A stretch of DNA of 64,000 nucleotides from Vitellaria paradoxa (lineage: Eukaryota > Streptophyta > Magnoliopsida > Ericales > Sapotaceae): assembly GCA_019916065.1 (NCBI GenBank), contig CM034233.1, positions 38,480,862 through 38,544,861 on the forward strand, written 5' to 3'. Under the pieces are notes generated by a model, which saw only the letters and a list, made by a program, of their open reading frames with translations, had not been told where the DNA came from and did no database searches. This document shows, piece after piece, positions 48,101-53,366 of this stretch. How positions within the stretch are numbered: the first letter of the stretch is position 1; each line of letters opens with the position of its first letter. Both the position numbers and the translations under genes were made by a program.

Positions 48101-51100
48101 AAATTTGGAAACAAAATTACACTCCCTACTCTCAACAGAATTCTAATTTAATTATATAATGAAAAGATGGATCCAAGTGCAATGGCTAAGGGAACAATGT
48201 ACCATTTCAAGCTTATTTATTTAAGGACTAAATACCTTATATCAATCATGCAAGACATTTGGAAGATGATACAAAATTAGCCTTTCCCCCTTCTCCAATG
48301 TGACCCATTCTAAGATCTCTAAATGCTCTTTATTGAATTGAGGAGTAAAATCTTTTAACCCATTCCGATTTCCTCATAAAATTTTATTTGGATAGTTAAA
48401 CTCCTTGTTTCTACAATTTGCTTAATTTTTTTCAAGCTGAAAAATATTTCCTAAAGATATATGATGTTTTCTGTAACCAATCCCCATATTACATGAGGAG
48501 TCTATAGTTATGGATTGAATCTAGACATATCCTTAGCATAACAACCTAGAACTTAAATTACAAACTTGATTTTACCAAAATGTCAAACACGTTCATAGCA
48601 TTAAAAAAGCTAACAAGCAAAGATGATGGAGAAACTTCACTTCACATCACATTACTTAGAGGTTGTTTGATAACACTGTCGTTTTTCTATTTTTTTTTAT
48701 CTTTTCATATTTTCTGTTTTTTTTTTTTTTTTTGTCTATTTTCTGAAATAAAAACTGAAACTGCGTTTGGAAATACAATTTTGTTTACACTTATTAATTT
48801 TTTATTTTTATAAAAAATTTAATATTATTAGTTTTTAAAAATTAATTGAATTTAATAAAATATATTTCATATTAATTTAGATTAATTAAATTAAATTAAT
48901 CAATTAAATTAGTTGTTAAAAAAATTAACTCAATAAATATAAAATATATTCAATTATAATTTAATTATATTATTATTAAAATAATTGAATAAAATATAAT
49001 TATTATATCATTTAATTTGGTAAATATAAAATATGTTAGTTATAATTTAATTATAATAATTATTAAAACCAACTGAATAAAATATATCTCATAATATTTT
49101 AAATAATTTAATTAGGTATTTATTAAAAATAATTTAATAAAATATATTTCATATTAAATAAATTTATTTTATTTCATTTTTATTATTTATCAAAATAATT
49201 CAATAAAATATATTTAATATTAACTAAAGTAATTTAAACTAATTATTAAATTTAAGTTATATTAATTAAATAATTTAACAAAGTTTATTTCATATTAATT
49301 AAATAATTAAATTAAATTAATTAATTAATTAAGTAACTTTTATTTATTCAAAATTATTTATATGATATATTAATTAAATTAATTAAATCAAATTAAATTA
49401 TTTAATTAATTTAATTTAATTATTTATTAAAAATAAATTAATAATATATATTACATATTAATTTAAATAATTAATTTAATTTAATTTAAAAAAATACTTG
49501 AATAAAATAATTTATTTTAATATGATGCAACAAAAATGGATAAAATGTTAAAATTGACAAAATATTTGTAACAAAAGAAACAATGTGAAAACAATGTTTC
49601 TGCTGCTAATTTAAAAAATTTTGAAAACATAAACAGAAAAAATAGAAAACAAAAATGTTACCAAATAGGAGCTTAGTTACTTGAGGCCTCAAGGATTGAT
49701 AAAGGATCACACTTTTCTTATCAAGTCTCATGTTAGCATTATTCAATCAAAAGGCCATCACTAGTATCCAGGTTGCTAATTTCTTTATAAGACGATCTAT
49801 TTGATCCTAATCCCAACGATCTCAAAAGTTACTCTACAAATTCGATACCTTTATTTTTAGGACAGTGTCTTATGAGCTAGACTACTCATACATGTTATCC
49901 ACTTCTTTGTAGTACTCCTCTAGAACCATGGATAGTTATCCTAAAAGCCTGATTTGATGACAAACTCAAAGGAAAAAAAAAATGCCAGCTCTTTATTGGC
50001 CATTAAACAAAAGAAGGCTAAAATTTCTGATAAATTAGATCACTTCCAAAATAAAGTGCCCCATACCTTTAAGATTCAATTCCAATATTACATCAACTTG
50101 TAGTTAATTCATCTTACCATGGGGGGAATGGAATCCGATACATAAATCAGTTAATAAAAGAATAGAAATAGCTTTTATTGTATCGCTTAAGTTATATTGG
50201 GATTTTTGAGCCCAAGAGTTAAGAATAACACGTTCTTCATGACCCAAAATAGAATAACCACTTAGAATAATAAAACAGATTATATTTGTTGAGAAGTGCA
50301 AAATCGTATAGATACAATCCTCATTGTATATCTCGATTAATTGGATCATTTCTTTGTGGATTCCTATACAAAGCTTTTGCAGATGTGTCTCCGAGTATTC
50401 CTTAATCATTTTGTCCAAGAGAAGGAGTTCCTCTAGTTCTATGAATTTTTCTAGAATGTTTTTTTTTTTCTTGAATATCATGCAAAAAAGTTTCGGATCA
50501 TTTTCTAGGAAGCACTTCAAGAAAATTGGAAAACATTAAAGATTGATTCTTTTAGCAAATTAAAGCCAATTGGTAATTTGTATTCCTCAACAGAGTAGAC
50601 TGCACAAAGGCAGTAACATTAATGACCTTTTATTCTCATTGACAAACTCCAAAACGTATCCTCCTTTCTCATTAGACTTTAAACTTCGTGATTTGAATCA
50701 CACCACAACTTCATAACTATTTTAATTAGAAACTAATACTCTAATGCAATATTTTTTTTGATAAGTAAATTTATCTATTAGGGATAGGGGGTTGGGACAA
50801 CTCGAACGATGGCGTTTTCTCTAAGTGGGGATCATTTTCCACTTGAGCTACCCCATCTCATCTACTCTGACGCAATATCTAAGACTGTATTCTTTGTTCA
50901 TTGTAATCTGTGCCCTACAGAAACAGTCCCCTCAGTTGCACTCTCAATAGCTTACTGACTGGACTGATAAATGTGCCAATTAATATCTAATAGCTCCACA
51001 TTCTCGGTAACATCTGATCCCATATTCTAAACAGATCACTAAAACCTACATTTTTCAATTTGTTATCCCCCCAAGACTGGTTCATGGTGCAAATAAGAAC

Positions 51101-52670
51101 TCCACAATTTCTGCTCACTCAAGCAACCGGAGCATGTCTCTAAACAACAACCTGGTTGATCATTTGCCATTTAACACAACATAATAAATAGAGGAAAAGC
51201 CAATTTATCTAATCAAAAAATCCAAAATACTATCCATGAGGACATAATTAAATAGTTGATGCTATTGATCAAAGGGACACAACCATCTTCTTGACTTGAA
51301 AATAGTGATGGTTTGCTTGACAAATTTTTTTTTCTTTCTTCTTTTTTTCTTTTATTGATAACTCAAGATGTCCAGATCAATTTGTGTGCATCTCGACTAA
51401 TCTCTAGATTCTAAAGTTAACAACTAGGTACCTAACCAAAAAAAAAAAAAGTTAACTACTAGGTAAACCTCTGTGAGAAGACTCGATCTAGTAACCATTA
51501 GGGAGCAAACCAAATGCCTGAATTTTTTTGAGCTTAGCCAAAGATTGTTGGGCAAAGGAAAGCACAAGAACAATTGGGAACATTCCAATGCTAACTAGAA
51601 TAACCTATTTCTTGCTATAATCACACTCTGGTATAACTGCATGCTAGCAATATGAAACAAACAAACTGCCACTCGAATGCTGATGTTTAATTAGAAGTCG
51701 AAATTATCAATTTAAGGGATTCCAACTTGTGGGAAACTTCACTGAATTTCACTTATCATAACAAGCACAGGAACAAGATGTGGCTCTGACTTCCAGCAGA
51801 TATTGGGGCTGGAATAGAAAGAAAGAAGGAAAAATATTGCATAAATGAACTCAGGATATTTCAAGAAAAATTTTTCTCTTCTTCGTTAACAAGCACAGAA
51901 ACAAGATGTGGCTCTGACTTCCAGCAGATATTGGGGCTGGAATAGAAAGAAAGAAGGAAAAATATTGCATAAATGAACTCAGGATATTTCAAGAAAAATT
52001 TTTCTCTTCTTCGTCTCACCATTTTGTATGAGATTTGTGGTGAAATTCATGGACCAGTTACAAAATAAAAAACGACCTGCCAACAAAGGAACTAAACTAA
52101 ACTTCAAACATCAGTCTTTCAAATTCAGAAATCAAATTAGATAAAAGGGTAAAACCTCTAATAATCTAAGCTCAATCTATGCTTAGGCTTAGGTCATTAG
52201 ACTAGTTTCCAGTTCTTCGCCTCCCTGCCTTTTGTCACTACCCAAACAGATTATAATTAACTCTGATAAACAGCCTATCTGAATACATATATAAAGAGGG
52301 GTGAACGAAATTACCCAAAGCGGCCAGTCTTCCAAGCTTGACCATGCTTACCGCTCCCTCCGATCCTGGATATGCTGAGGAAATCATCCTCCGTAAACTC
52401 AGCATTATTGTAAGCAAGCAAGGCAGGTCCCTGAAATTGAGCCAATTTATCGGACAAGACCGAGTCCGAGGCATGGACCCTGCGGTCCAGGCACAAGCAA
52501 ACCTTGGTGGCGCCTGCGTCGTCTGCGTTCTGTATGAGCTCCTTCAACACCGTCGTCCCCTCAGGGTAATTCAGCAACACCTCCCGGATCCTCCGCGTCA
52601 GATCGACCTTCTGGCCGAAATCTTCTAGAGGGAGGGACTCGCCCGTCGTCACCAGCGACGGAGGCTCCAT
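2956..52670 (-). CDS. Sacsin-like giant protein with GHKL ATPase repeats, exons 1-6 (3' end outside window)
   Basis: Six minus-strand exons join in frame: 52670-52315, 47246-46520, 41005-35016, 33971-32467, 26105-25842 and 3176-2956. Together they give 9063 nt or 3021 codons with no stop. Intron phases are 2, 0, 2, 1, 1 and 0, and every border seen is GT..AG. The protein shows three sacsin-type repeats. The first two each have an N-terminal HATPase_c fold with an E-x-x-x-N motif (E44/N48 and E1416/N1420) and an R-F-G-x-G-F-N-S-V-Y-H glycine box. Each is followed by a block around R-A-F-C-F-L-P-L-P and S-S-N-R-R-x-I-W. The third repeat is degenerate. Sacsin is a large cytoplasmic chaperone-like protein in animals. 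The plant homologue (AT5G23110 in Arabidopsis) is annotated with a C-terminal RING finger, and its function is poorly known. The window carries roughly the first two thirds of such a protein. Gene identity is secure; the activity is inferred. Confidence 0.95.
3177..5569. other. Intron 5, low-coordinate end: no gene recognised
   Basis: This AT-rich intron sequence has an A20 run at 3809-3828 and a possible small MITE at 4063-4207 (listed separately). Short open frames such as 5090-5395 have no recognisable similarity. I see no exon, RNA gene or clear terminal repeat here. Confidence 0.5.
4063..4207. mobile_element. Possible small MITE (about 145 bp)
   Basis: The ends are imperfect inverted repeats: GCTCTGTTTGAAGTGACAAA at the left, and the complement of TTTTGTCATTCTAAAAGC at the right. 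The interior resembles a second insertion at about 17873-18018, including TATCTCACTTTTTRTCAYTC. No clean target duplication is seen, so the class is open. Confidence 0.4.
5570..6699 (+). mobile_element. Copia 5' fragment: LTR, primer-binding site and gag relic
   Basis: A worn LTR lies at about 5570-5751, with a TATA-like AATATAAATAAAGG near 5685 and the end TTCAACA. It is followed by TTGTATCAGAAC at 5752-5763, a mutated initiator-Met tRNA primer-binding site (usual TGGTATCAGAGC). From about 6260 the plus strand reads a broken Copia gag domain with Y-F-A-S-L-Q and [10 protein letters not shown], then an N-G-R-G-R-G-Q stretch near 6625. The element stops at 6699, where the LTR of an opposite-strand Copia begins. 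Its pol part was not found. Confidence 0.65.
6700..6891 (-). repeat. 3' LTR of the minus-strand Copia
   Basis: This is 192 bp from TGTTGGAGTGAAG to CTTCTCGCA on the plus strand. It abuts the complement of a polypurine tract (CTCCCCCTC) on its high-coordinate side, which fixes the orientation of the element as minus. The left flank ACACC (6695-6699) is the candidate target duplication, but its partner could not be located. Confidence 0.7.
7908..11620 (-). pseudogene. LINE ORF2 remnant: endonuclease, reverse transcriptase, zinc-binding C-terminus
   Basis: The apurinic-type endonuclease is at 11620-11159, with the start L-S-W-N-V-R-G and the catalytic-region motif L-Q-E-T-K. The reverse transcriptase begins near 10361 (N-K-A-P-G-P-D-G, then A-L-I-P-K-K) and continues at 9985-9716 ([11 protein letters not shown]). 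The F-A-D-D active site lies near 9462-9473, the next motif ([10 protein letters not shown]) at 9406-8951, and the thumb/connection at 8950-8630. The final piece 8174-7908 has [10 protein letters not shown], typical of the plant LINE zf-RVT end. The frame is broken in several places. Confidence 0.85.
11671..13600 (-). pseudogene. LINE ORF1 remnant (plant L1 gag-like, DUF4283-type)
   Basis: Several open pieces lie in order: 13475-13116, 12753-12469 and 12468-11671. The 12753-12469 piece has V-G-L-P-V-F-L-W and [11 protein letters not shown], the pattern of the DUF4283 / RNA-binding region at the start of plant LINE ORF1 proteins. The 265-codon piece downstream is polar and low in conservation, as is usual for the ORF1 tail, and it ends just before the endonuclease of ORF2. 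The reading frame is interrupted between pieces, for example the TAG at 12471-12469, so it is a pseudogene. Confidence 0.7.
15728..16560 (-). mobile_element. LTR and primer-binding-site segment of another minus-strand retroelement
   Basis: At 16176-16190 the minus strand reads TTCGTATCGGAG, a decayed initiator-Met tRNA primer-binding site. It sits 2 nt from a TG end at 16193 (TGATGTGAAACAAG), so the LTR lies at 16193 to roughly 16530. Its far end is uncertain. The LTR does not match the 6700-6891 LTR, so this is a different element from the adjoining Copia. Bases 15728-16175 are GC-richer, coding-like leader or gag sequence with no domain I recognise. Confidence 0.45.
16561..17454. other. Intron 5 spacer, nothing recognised
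   Basis: AT-rich sequence with short polar open frames only. No terminal repeats, RNA genes or splice-compatible conserved coding sequence were seen. Confidence 0.4.
17873..18018. mobile_element. Small MITE-like insertion in the AT-rich array
   Basis: The sequence interrupts the junction that in other array units reads GTTGACTTTGTCTAATA. Its ends (GGTGCATTTGGCACTC and ATCACTCCAAACGCTCTC) are weakly inverted. Its interior resembles the possible MITE at 4063-4207. The left side carries a short tandem GACTTCGGGT repeat. Confidence 0.45.
18413..21667 (+). mobile_element. RTE-type LINE, near full length
   Basis: It starts at 18413 just after TTTATTACAAATATTAT (18396-18412) and ends in a TTTGG-rich simple tail at about 21645-21667, followed by the same 17 bp. 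The GC-rich 5' part, a single endonuclease/RT polyprotein, and the 3' terminus GCCGACCCCACCTAGTGG with a short-period tail rather than poly(A) are hallmarks of plant RTE LINEs. The 3' terminal motif is present twice (21559 and 21620). The undisturbed array unit at 23244-23274 shows what the empty site looked like. Confidence 0.9.
18718..21571 (+). pseudogene. RTE LINE polyprotein remnant (endonuclease and reverse transcriptase)
   Basis: The endonuclease covers about 18718-19443: [10 protein letters not shown], then L-Q-E-T-K followed by a TGA, then G-G-D-L-N-G-H-I-G and the S-S-R-T-Q-I-D-F end. RT runs 20219-20779 ([20 protein letters not shown]). The active-site F-V-D-D is at 20793-21119 after a frame change, and the C-terminal domain at 21135-21572 has R-W-F-G-H-V-x-R-R and R-G-R-P-K-R-S-W. 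In-frame stops at about 18826, 19441, 19636 and 19996, and a frameshift near 20780, disable it. Typical RTE proteins are about 1000 residues, and this copy spans that length. Confidence 0.88.
21242..22579 (+). repeat. Three tandem copies of a 443-bp unit: LINE 3' end plus target duplication
   Basis: The units are 21242-21684 (443 bp), 21685-22127 (443 bp) and 22128-22579 (452 bp). Each begins GAGGATRCTAAGATGGATG and ends with the TTTGG tail and TTTATTACAAATATTAT. All three start at the same internal LINE position, so tandem duplication explains them better than separate insertions. A 92-codon plus-strand frame at 21632-21910 spans the first junction and is a by-product. The units differ by scattered substitutions and two carry new stops. 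Confidence 0.9.
23471..24068. other. Intron 5 spacer, nothing recognised
   Basis: AT-rich sequence between the tandem array and the solo LTR. No coding or terminal-repeat signal. Confidence 0.4.
24069..24770. mobile_element. Solo LTR, 702 bp
   Basis: It begins TGTAAGTGTCC, ends ATCATTCACA, and is flanked on both sides by ATTAT (24064-24068 and 24771-24775). It is GC-richer than its surroundings and carries a TATA-like TTTATAAATAAACTC near 24563, consistent with a plus-strand LTR promoter. No internal retrotransposon sequence adjoins it, so it is what remains after LTR-LTR recombination. The superfamily is not clear; the size and lack of Copia features make Gypsy possible. The open frames inside have no similarity I recognise. 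Confidence 0.75.
24786..25094 (+). mobile_element. TRIM/SMART-type miniature LTR retroelement, 309 bp
   Basis: LTR1 is 24786-24877 (92 bp, starts TGTTGAGAGAAAATAAATT, ends ACTTTAACA). TGGTATTAAAGC follows directly at 24878-24889, a primer-binding site with two changes from the usual TGGTATCAGAGC. LTR2 is 24996-25094 (99 bp). A perfect 5-bp target duplication CACAT flanks it (24781-24785 and 25095-25099). The interior is only about 118 bp and non-coding, so the element depended on another element's proteins. Confidence 0.88.
25195..25500. repeat. Direct repeats near the acceptor of exon 5
   Basis: The block GATTTAAAGGGAGAAATCAC with CATTCCAGRTTAGATCATGC occurs at about 25201-25282 and 25399-25475, with a shortened copy at about 25317-25352. 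This local duplication lies within 450 bp of exon 5. Confidence 0.7.
25501..25841. other. Intron 5 end next to exon 5 donor
   Basis: Unremarkable AT-rich intron; no element recognised. The donor of exon 5 sits at 25841-25840. Confidence 0.4.
25842..26105 (-). CDS. Sacsin-like gene exon 5
   Basis: This exon has 264 nt between the acceptor GACCAG at 26106 and the donor ACCG|GTAATT at 25841. It continues codon 2860 as [11 protein letters not shown], the counterpart of the F-Q-G-P-A-L motif in exon 1. It then reads [10 protein letters not shown], a worn glycine box, and M-F-D-P-R-G, the third copy of the F-D-P motif. It is isolated between a 6.4-kb and a 22.7-kb intron, yet both borders and both phases match exons 4 and 6, so splicing across both introns is expected. 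Confidence 0.9.
26221..26589 (+). mobile_element. TRIM-like pair of short LTRs with degenerate primer-binding site
   Basis: The repeat at 26221-26293 (73 bp, starts TGTTAA, ends AAATCA) is followed by TTATATCAGAACC, a worn primer-binding site. A second copy lies at 26510-26589 (80 bp, TGTTAACTTGACATATATTG to GACTTAACA), preceded by a purine-rich AGGTGGGAAG. The LTR matches the TRIM at 28681-28992 read on the other strand, so both belong to one family. Sequence after the second copy resembles the internal part, which suggests a partial tandem duplication. A T12G14 homopolymer pair lies inside. No target duplication was found. Confidence 0.6.
26590..27199 (+). other. Leader-like region between TRIM relic and Copia gag
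   Basis: Moderately GC-rich sequence that probably forms the 5' leader and worn LTR region of the Copia element downstream. No LTR could be delimited. The open frame at 26942-27163 has no recognisable domain. Confidence 0.35.
27724..28357 (+). mobile_element. 5'-truncated L1-type LINE with 16-bp target duplication
   Basis: AGAGGAACTTATAACT flanks it at 27708-27723 and 28358-28373. The 634-bp insert ends in an A-rich tail (AAAAAAACAAAAAAA). It encodes only the C-terminal zf-RVT part: C-T-L-C-F near 27872, H-L-F-L-H-C near 27905, then W-W-G-Q-P-F-G-K and [11 protein letters not shown] at 27973-28305. These match the 7908-8174 region of the intron 5 LINE position by position, so both are one family. 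It interrupts the Copia gag. Confidence 0.92.
28681..28992 (-). mobile_element. TRIM/SMART-type miniature LTR retroelement, 312 bp, inside a Copia zinc knuckle
   Basis: Two 77-bp terminal direct repeats, 28681-28757 and 28916-28992, share GAATGGGCCCAGCAAT-like sequence and end TTTCAACA. Next to the high-coordinate copy the minus strand reads TGGTATCAGAGC (28915-28904), an exact initiator-Met primer-binding site. Next to the low copy is CTCCCTCTCAAG, the complement of a polypurine tract. This sets the orientation as minus. The flanks are AGAGC and AGAAC, a 5-bp duplication with one change. It sits inside the CCHC motif of the Copia gag. It has no coding capacity. Confidence 0.9.
31976..32145 (+). 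repeat. 3' LTR of the intron 4 Copia (approximate)
   Basis: It begins after the purine tract and contains TTTCCTAATTGTACTTAAA, ATAAATATAACA and CTCTCTTTCTTAACTGCAT. These are shared with the LTR of the intron 2 Copia at about 41600-41776 on the opposite strand. The end is not precisely set. Confidence 0.55.
32467..33971 (-). CDS. Sacsin-like gene exon 4
   Basis: This exon encodes the rest of codon 2358 to codon 2860. It begins after GGTAG at 33972 with L-Y-D-P-R-V-L-E-L, a motif also seen inside exon 3 ([10 protein letters not shown]), so it is part of the repeated architecture. Near its end lies the equivalent of the third ATP-binding helix, around residue 2827. There [10 protein letters not shown] replaces the [10 protein letters not shown] of repeat 2, losing the catalytic Glu and the Mg-binding Asn. 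The donor is CTAG|GTACTT at 32466. The open frame reads on past the donor into intron 4, but that extension (to 32222) is low-complexity and not conserved. Confidence 0.94.
33972..35015 (-). other. Intron 3, no mobile element recognised
   Basis: This 1044-bp intron lies between the donor TCCAG|GTGTGT and the acceptor GGTAG|G. It is the only intron here without a recognisable insertion, and is closest to what an ancestral intron may look like. It contains purine-rich AAAGAAAAAG runs. Confidence 0.7.
35016..41005 (-). CDS. Sacsin-like gene exon 3 (about 6 kb, contains whole second ATPase repeat)
   Basis: An uninterrupted 5990-nt exon encodes residues 362 to 2358. It starts after TATCAG at 41006 with [16 protein letters not shown] and holds the C-terminal part of repeat 1. 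The second HATPase module runs from about residue 1395, with E1416 and N1420 in E-L-V-Q-N-A-E-D-A and the glycine box R1489[10 protein letters not shown]. The second R-A-F-C-F-L-P-L-P / S-S-N-R-R-D-I-W block lies near residue 1780. Repeats 1 and 2 both keep every ATP-site residue I can check. The donor is TCCAG|GTGTGT at 35015. An open frame of 6 kb beside heavily decayed transposons implies the gene is under purifying selection. Antisense open frames inside this exon are shadows. Confidence 0.97.
41006..41599 (-). other. Intron 2, exon 3 side
   Basis: AT-rich sequence with repeated AAATAAAATCYTA motifs (41320-41530). No coding or terminal-repeat signal seen. Confidence 0.4.
41600..43960 (-). 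mobile_element. Internally deleted Copia relic in intron 2
   Basis: The LTR at about 41600-41776 adjoins CTTCCCCCCAAG, the complement of a polypurine tract. An RNase H piece lies at 42033-42290 ([12 protein letters not shown]). The next recognisable piece, 42471-42866 ([11 protein letters not shown]), is the gag-pre-integrase domain, so integrase and RT are missing between about 42300 and 42470. The protease-side motif W-I-I-D-S-R-A-S follows at about 42850-42890, then gag at 43245-43442 ([17 protein letters not shown]). The gag and LTR match the intron 4 Copia. It lies in the same orientation as the host gene. Confidence 0.8.
44175..45031. mobile_element. Non-autonomous hAT-like element, 857 bp
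   Basis: The ends are inverted: CTATGAAGCACAGATAC at 44175 and GTATCCGTGCTTCATAG at 45015-45031, 16 of 17 matching. The 8-bp target duplication GACATGAT is perfect (44167-44174 and 45032-45039). Both subterminal regions are packed with GGATACG/CGTATCC units in opposite orientation (44185-44275 and 44815-44995). Eight-bp duplication, short inverted ends and clustered subterminal repeats are features of hAT transposons. There is no transposase; the interior is AT-rich. Confidence 0.85.
45469..45675 (-). repeat. LTR and primer-binding site of a minus-strand Copia
   Basis: On the minus strand TTGGTATTAGAGC (complement near 45469-45481) is a near-exact initiator-Met primer-binding site. The sequence from TGTTAGTTAGGG (ending 45675) to TTTTTCCCAAC (45483) precedes it and is the likely 5' LTR, about 193 bp. 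It may belong to the relic at 41600-43960 or to a separate element, as similarity between the LTRs is weak. Confidence 0.5.
45740..46310 (-). pseudogene. Second Copia gag relic in intron 2
   Basis: On the minus strand, 46300-46180 reads a worn gag stretch, and 46169-45975 reads [12 protein letters not shown] and [14 protein letters not shown], the conserved mid-gag motif of plant Copia elements. It differs from the gag at 43245-43442, so a separate family is present. It ends about 200 bp from exon 2. Confidence 0.6.
46520..47246 (-). CDS. Sacsin-like gene exon 2
   Basis: This exon encodes residues 119-361. It opens after the acceptor TTCTAG at 47247 and completes the glycine box V-G-F-N-S-V-Y-H begun in exon 1, so the ATP-binding fold is split by intron 1. 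The text continues with P-S-F-V-S-G-K and a D-P-Q-G motif, then the G-T-L-F-R-F-P-L-R strand that is conserved in all sacsin repeats. The end, [14 protein letters not shown], is followed by the donor CAT|GTAATA at 46519. The length, 727 nt, joins phase 2 to phase 0. No frameshift or stop is seen. Confidence 0.95.
47571..47766 (-). mobile_element. tRNA-derived SINE, 196 bp
   Basis: It is flanked by TAATTTTTGGAAACC (47556-47570) and TAATTTTTAGAAACC (47767-47781), a 15-bp duplication with one change. On the minus strand the head carries an A-box-like TAACCTAATGC and a B-box GAGTTCGACTCC (complement at 47693-47704), spaced as in a tRNA. The tail is AAAAAAACAAAAAATG. It has no protein-coding capacity; amplification would need a LINE enzyme. 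Confidence 0.85.
47782..48654 (-). other. Intron 1 spacer, nothing recognised
   Basis: AT-rich intron without a recognisable element. Confidence 0.4.
48660..49671. mobile_element. AT-rich MITE-like element, about 1.0 kb
   Basis: The ends are inverted: the left reads AGGTTGTTTGATAACACTGT and the right reads TGTTACCAAATAGGAG, whose complement begins CTCCTATTTGGTAACA. The match continues inward through TTTTTCTATT. CTTAG flanks both sides (48655-48659 and 49672-49676), which is short for a hAT and may be chance. The interior is almost pure A+T built from AATTAAATTAATT motifs. No coding capacity. Confidence 0.6.
50117..50535 (-). pseudogene. cemA: Nuclear copy of a chloroplast cemA 3' part (NUPT)
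   Basis: The minus frame 50520-50104 encodes 138 residues. They match the C-terminal half of CemA (Ycf10), the chloroplast envelope membrane protein linked to proton extrusion and CO2 uptake. Signature stretches are [43 protein letters not shown] and [15 protein letters not shown]. Similarity stops just after H-S-P-H-G (near 50117), and the N-terminal half is absent. No promoter or transit peptide is present, so it is a dead plastid insert in intron 1, although the frame is still open. Confidence 0.88.
50753..50862 (-). mobile_element. Short tRNA-derived SINE, 110 bp
   Basis: It is flanked by TACTCTAATGCAATAT (50737-50752) and TACTCTGACGCAATAT (50863-50878), a 16-bp duplication with two changes. 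The minus strand reads GGGGTAGCTCAAGTGG (A-box) and CGTTCGAGTTGTCC (B-box). Its 3' end is AAATTTACTTATC followed by eight A. That terminal motif also occurs at the 3' end of the L1-type LINE at 28326-28338 (AAATTTACTTATC), which suggests a shared mobilising enzyme. Confidence 0.8.
50879..51758 (-). other. Intron 1 spacer, nothing recognised
   Basis: AT-rich intron with T-rich and A-rich runs (51318-51348, 51437-51450). No element or gene recognised. Confidence 0.4.
51759..52014. repeat. 128-bp tandem duplication in intron 1
   Basis: The copies 51759-51886 and 51887-52014 begin TAACAAGCACAG and end TCTTCTTCGT. I can see one difference (GGAAC in the first copy, GAAAC in the second). The near-identity implies a recent event, or possibly an assembly duplication. 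It starts about 300 bp inside the intron from the exon 1 donor. Confidence 0.92.
52315..52670 (-). CDS. Sacsin-like gene exon 1 (start codon, first ATPase N-box)
   Basis: This exon encodes residues 1-118 and two bases of codon 119. The ATG at 52670 is the first in a frame that runs straight into conserved sequence, and it has G at +4. Residues 21-35 are the conserved helix before the ATP site. E44 and N48 lie in [10 protein letters not shown], the Bergerat-fold N-box whose Asn coordinates Mg-ATP in GHKL proteins. The stretch [11 protein letters not shown] near residue 82 and the start of the glycine box, R-F-G, close the exon. The donor reads TTTGG|GTAATT at 52314. The GC-rich, CpG-containing coding sequence differs sharply from the AT-rich intron next to it. 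The 5' leader beyond 52670 is not delimited. Confidence 0.95.
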
Positions 52671-52840
52671 AAAACTTGGCTAATGGACAAGAGAGATCTC
52701 GCCAATCTCAAACCATCAAGAATTGATGACAAATGGAGATAATTAGACGAGGTATTGACGAGGCGGAGCAGAAAGACAGAGAGAGGTCGGAGTTGTACTC
52801 GGCGACTGCTTTAGCCTTTGCAATTTTGGCCCCTTTTTTT
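52671..52840 (-). promoter_or_regulatory. 5' leader and proximal promoter of the sacsin-like gene
   Basis: These 170 bp separate the ATG from the MULE-like MITE. The part nearest the ATG is GC-richer than further upstream, contains CT-rich stretches on the minus strand, and is probably 5' untranslated. No convincing TATA box is visible, so the transcription start is not placed. Any promoter element further upstream must lie in or beyond the MITE. Confidence 0.4.
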
Positions 52841-53366
52841 GGATAAATTACACTTAGACCCCTAAACATTAAACTAATTACACTTAGACACCTGAATATT
52901 TGAACATTTTACTTAGACCCTTTATTCCCAAATATTTATAACACTTAAGTCCTTTCGTTAATAAAATATAATTTAATAAAATATATTTAAATTAATTAAT
53001 TTAATGTTATAAATATTTATTTTTAATAAAAATTAGTTTTAATAAAATGTATCATATAACTTAATTTAATAATAAATTATTATTATATTTAATAAAATTA
53101 ATATAATTTAATAAAATAAACCATTTTAATTAGAATAAATTACACCTAGATCACCTGATCATTAGGTTAATTACATCTAGACTCTCGGATTGCTGCTAAT
53201 GGGACAGGAGCATTTTTATCATTTTACAACGCAGTTAACGGAGAAAATTAACAAAAAGATATAAGTGTTGTAAACATTTGATAATAAGAGATCAAGTGTA
53301 AGGTTCAAATGTTCAGAGGGTCTAAGTGTAATTAGTCTAATGTTAAGGGGTTTAGGTGGAATTTAC
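52841..53366. mobile_element. MULE-like MITE, 526 bp, immediately upstream of the gene
   Basis: Long inverted ends of about 120 bp start GGATAAATTACACTTAGACC at the left and, on the complement of the right end, GTAAATTCCACCTAAACCCC. The 9-bp flanks CCTTTTTTT at 52832-52840 and 53367-53375 are identical, the size produced by Mutator-like transposases, although the run is low-complexity. Inner motifs of the arms, such as AACATTWRACTAATTACACTTAGAC, pair well. The core is AT-rich and non-coding. Confidence 0.75.

Noticed and set aside
50104..50520. Working nuclear gene for a CemA-like protein
   Set aside because: The N-terminal half is absent, there is no transit peptide, and homology ends before the natural C-terminus.
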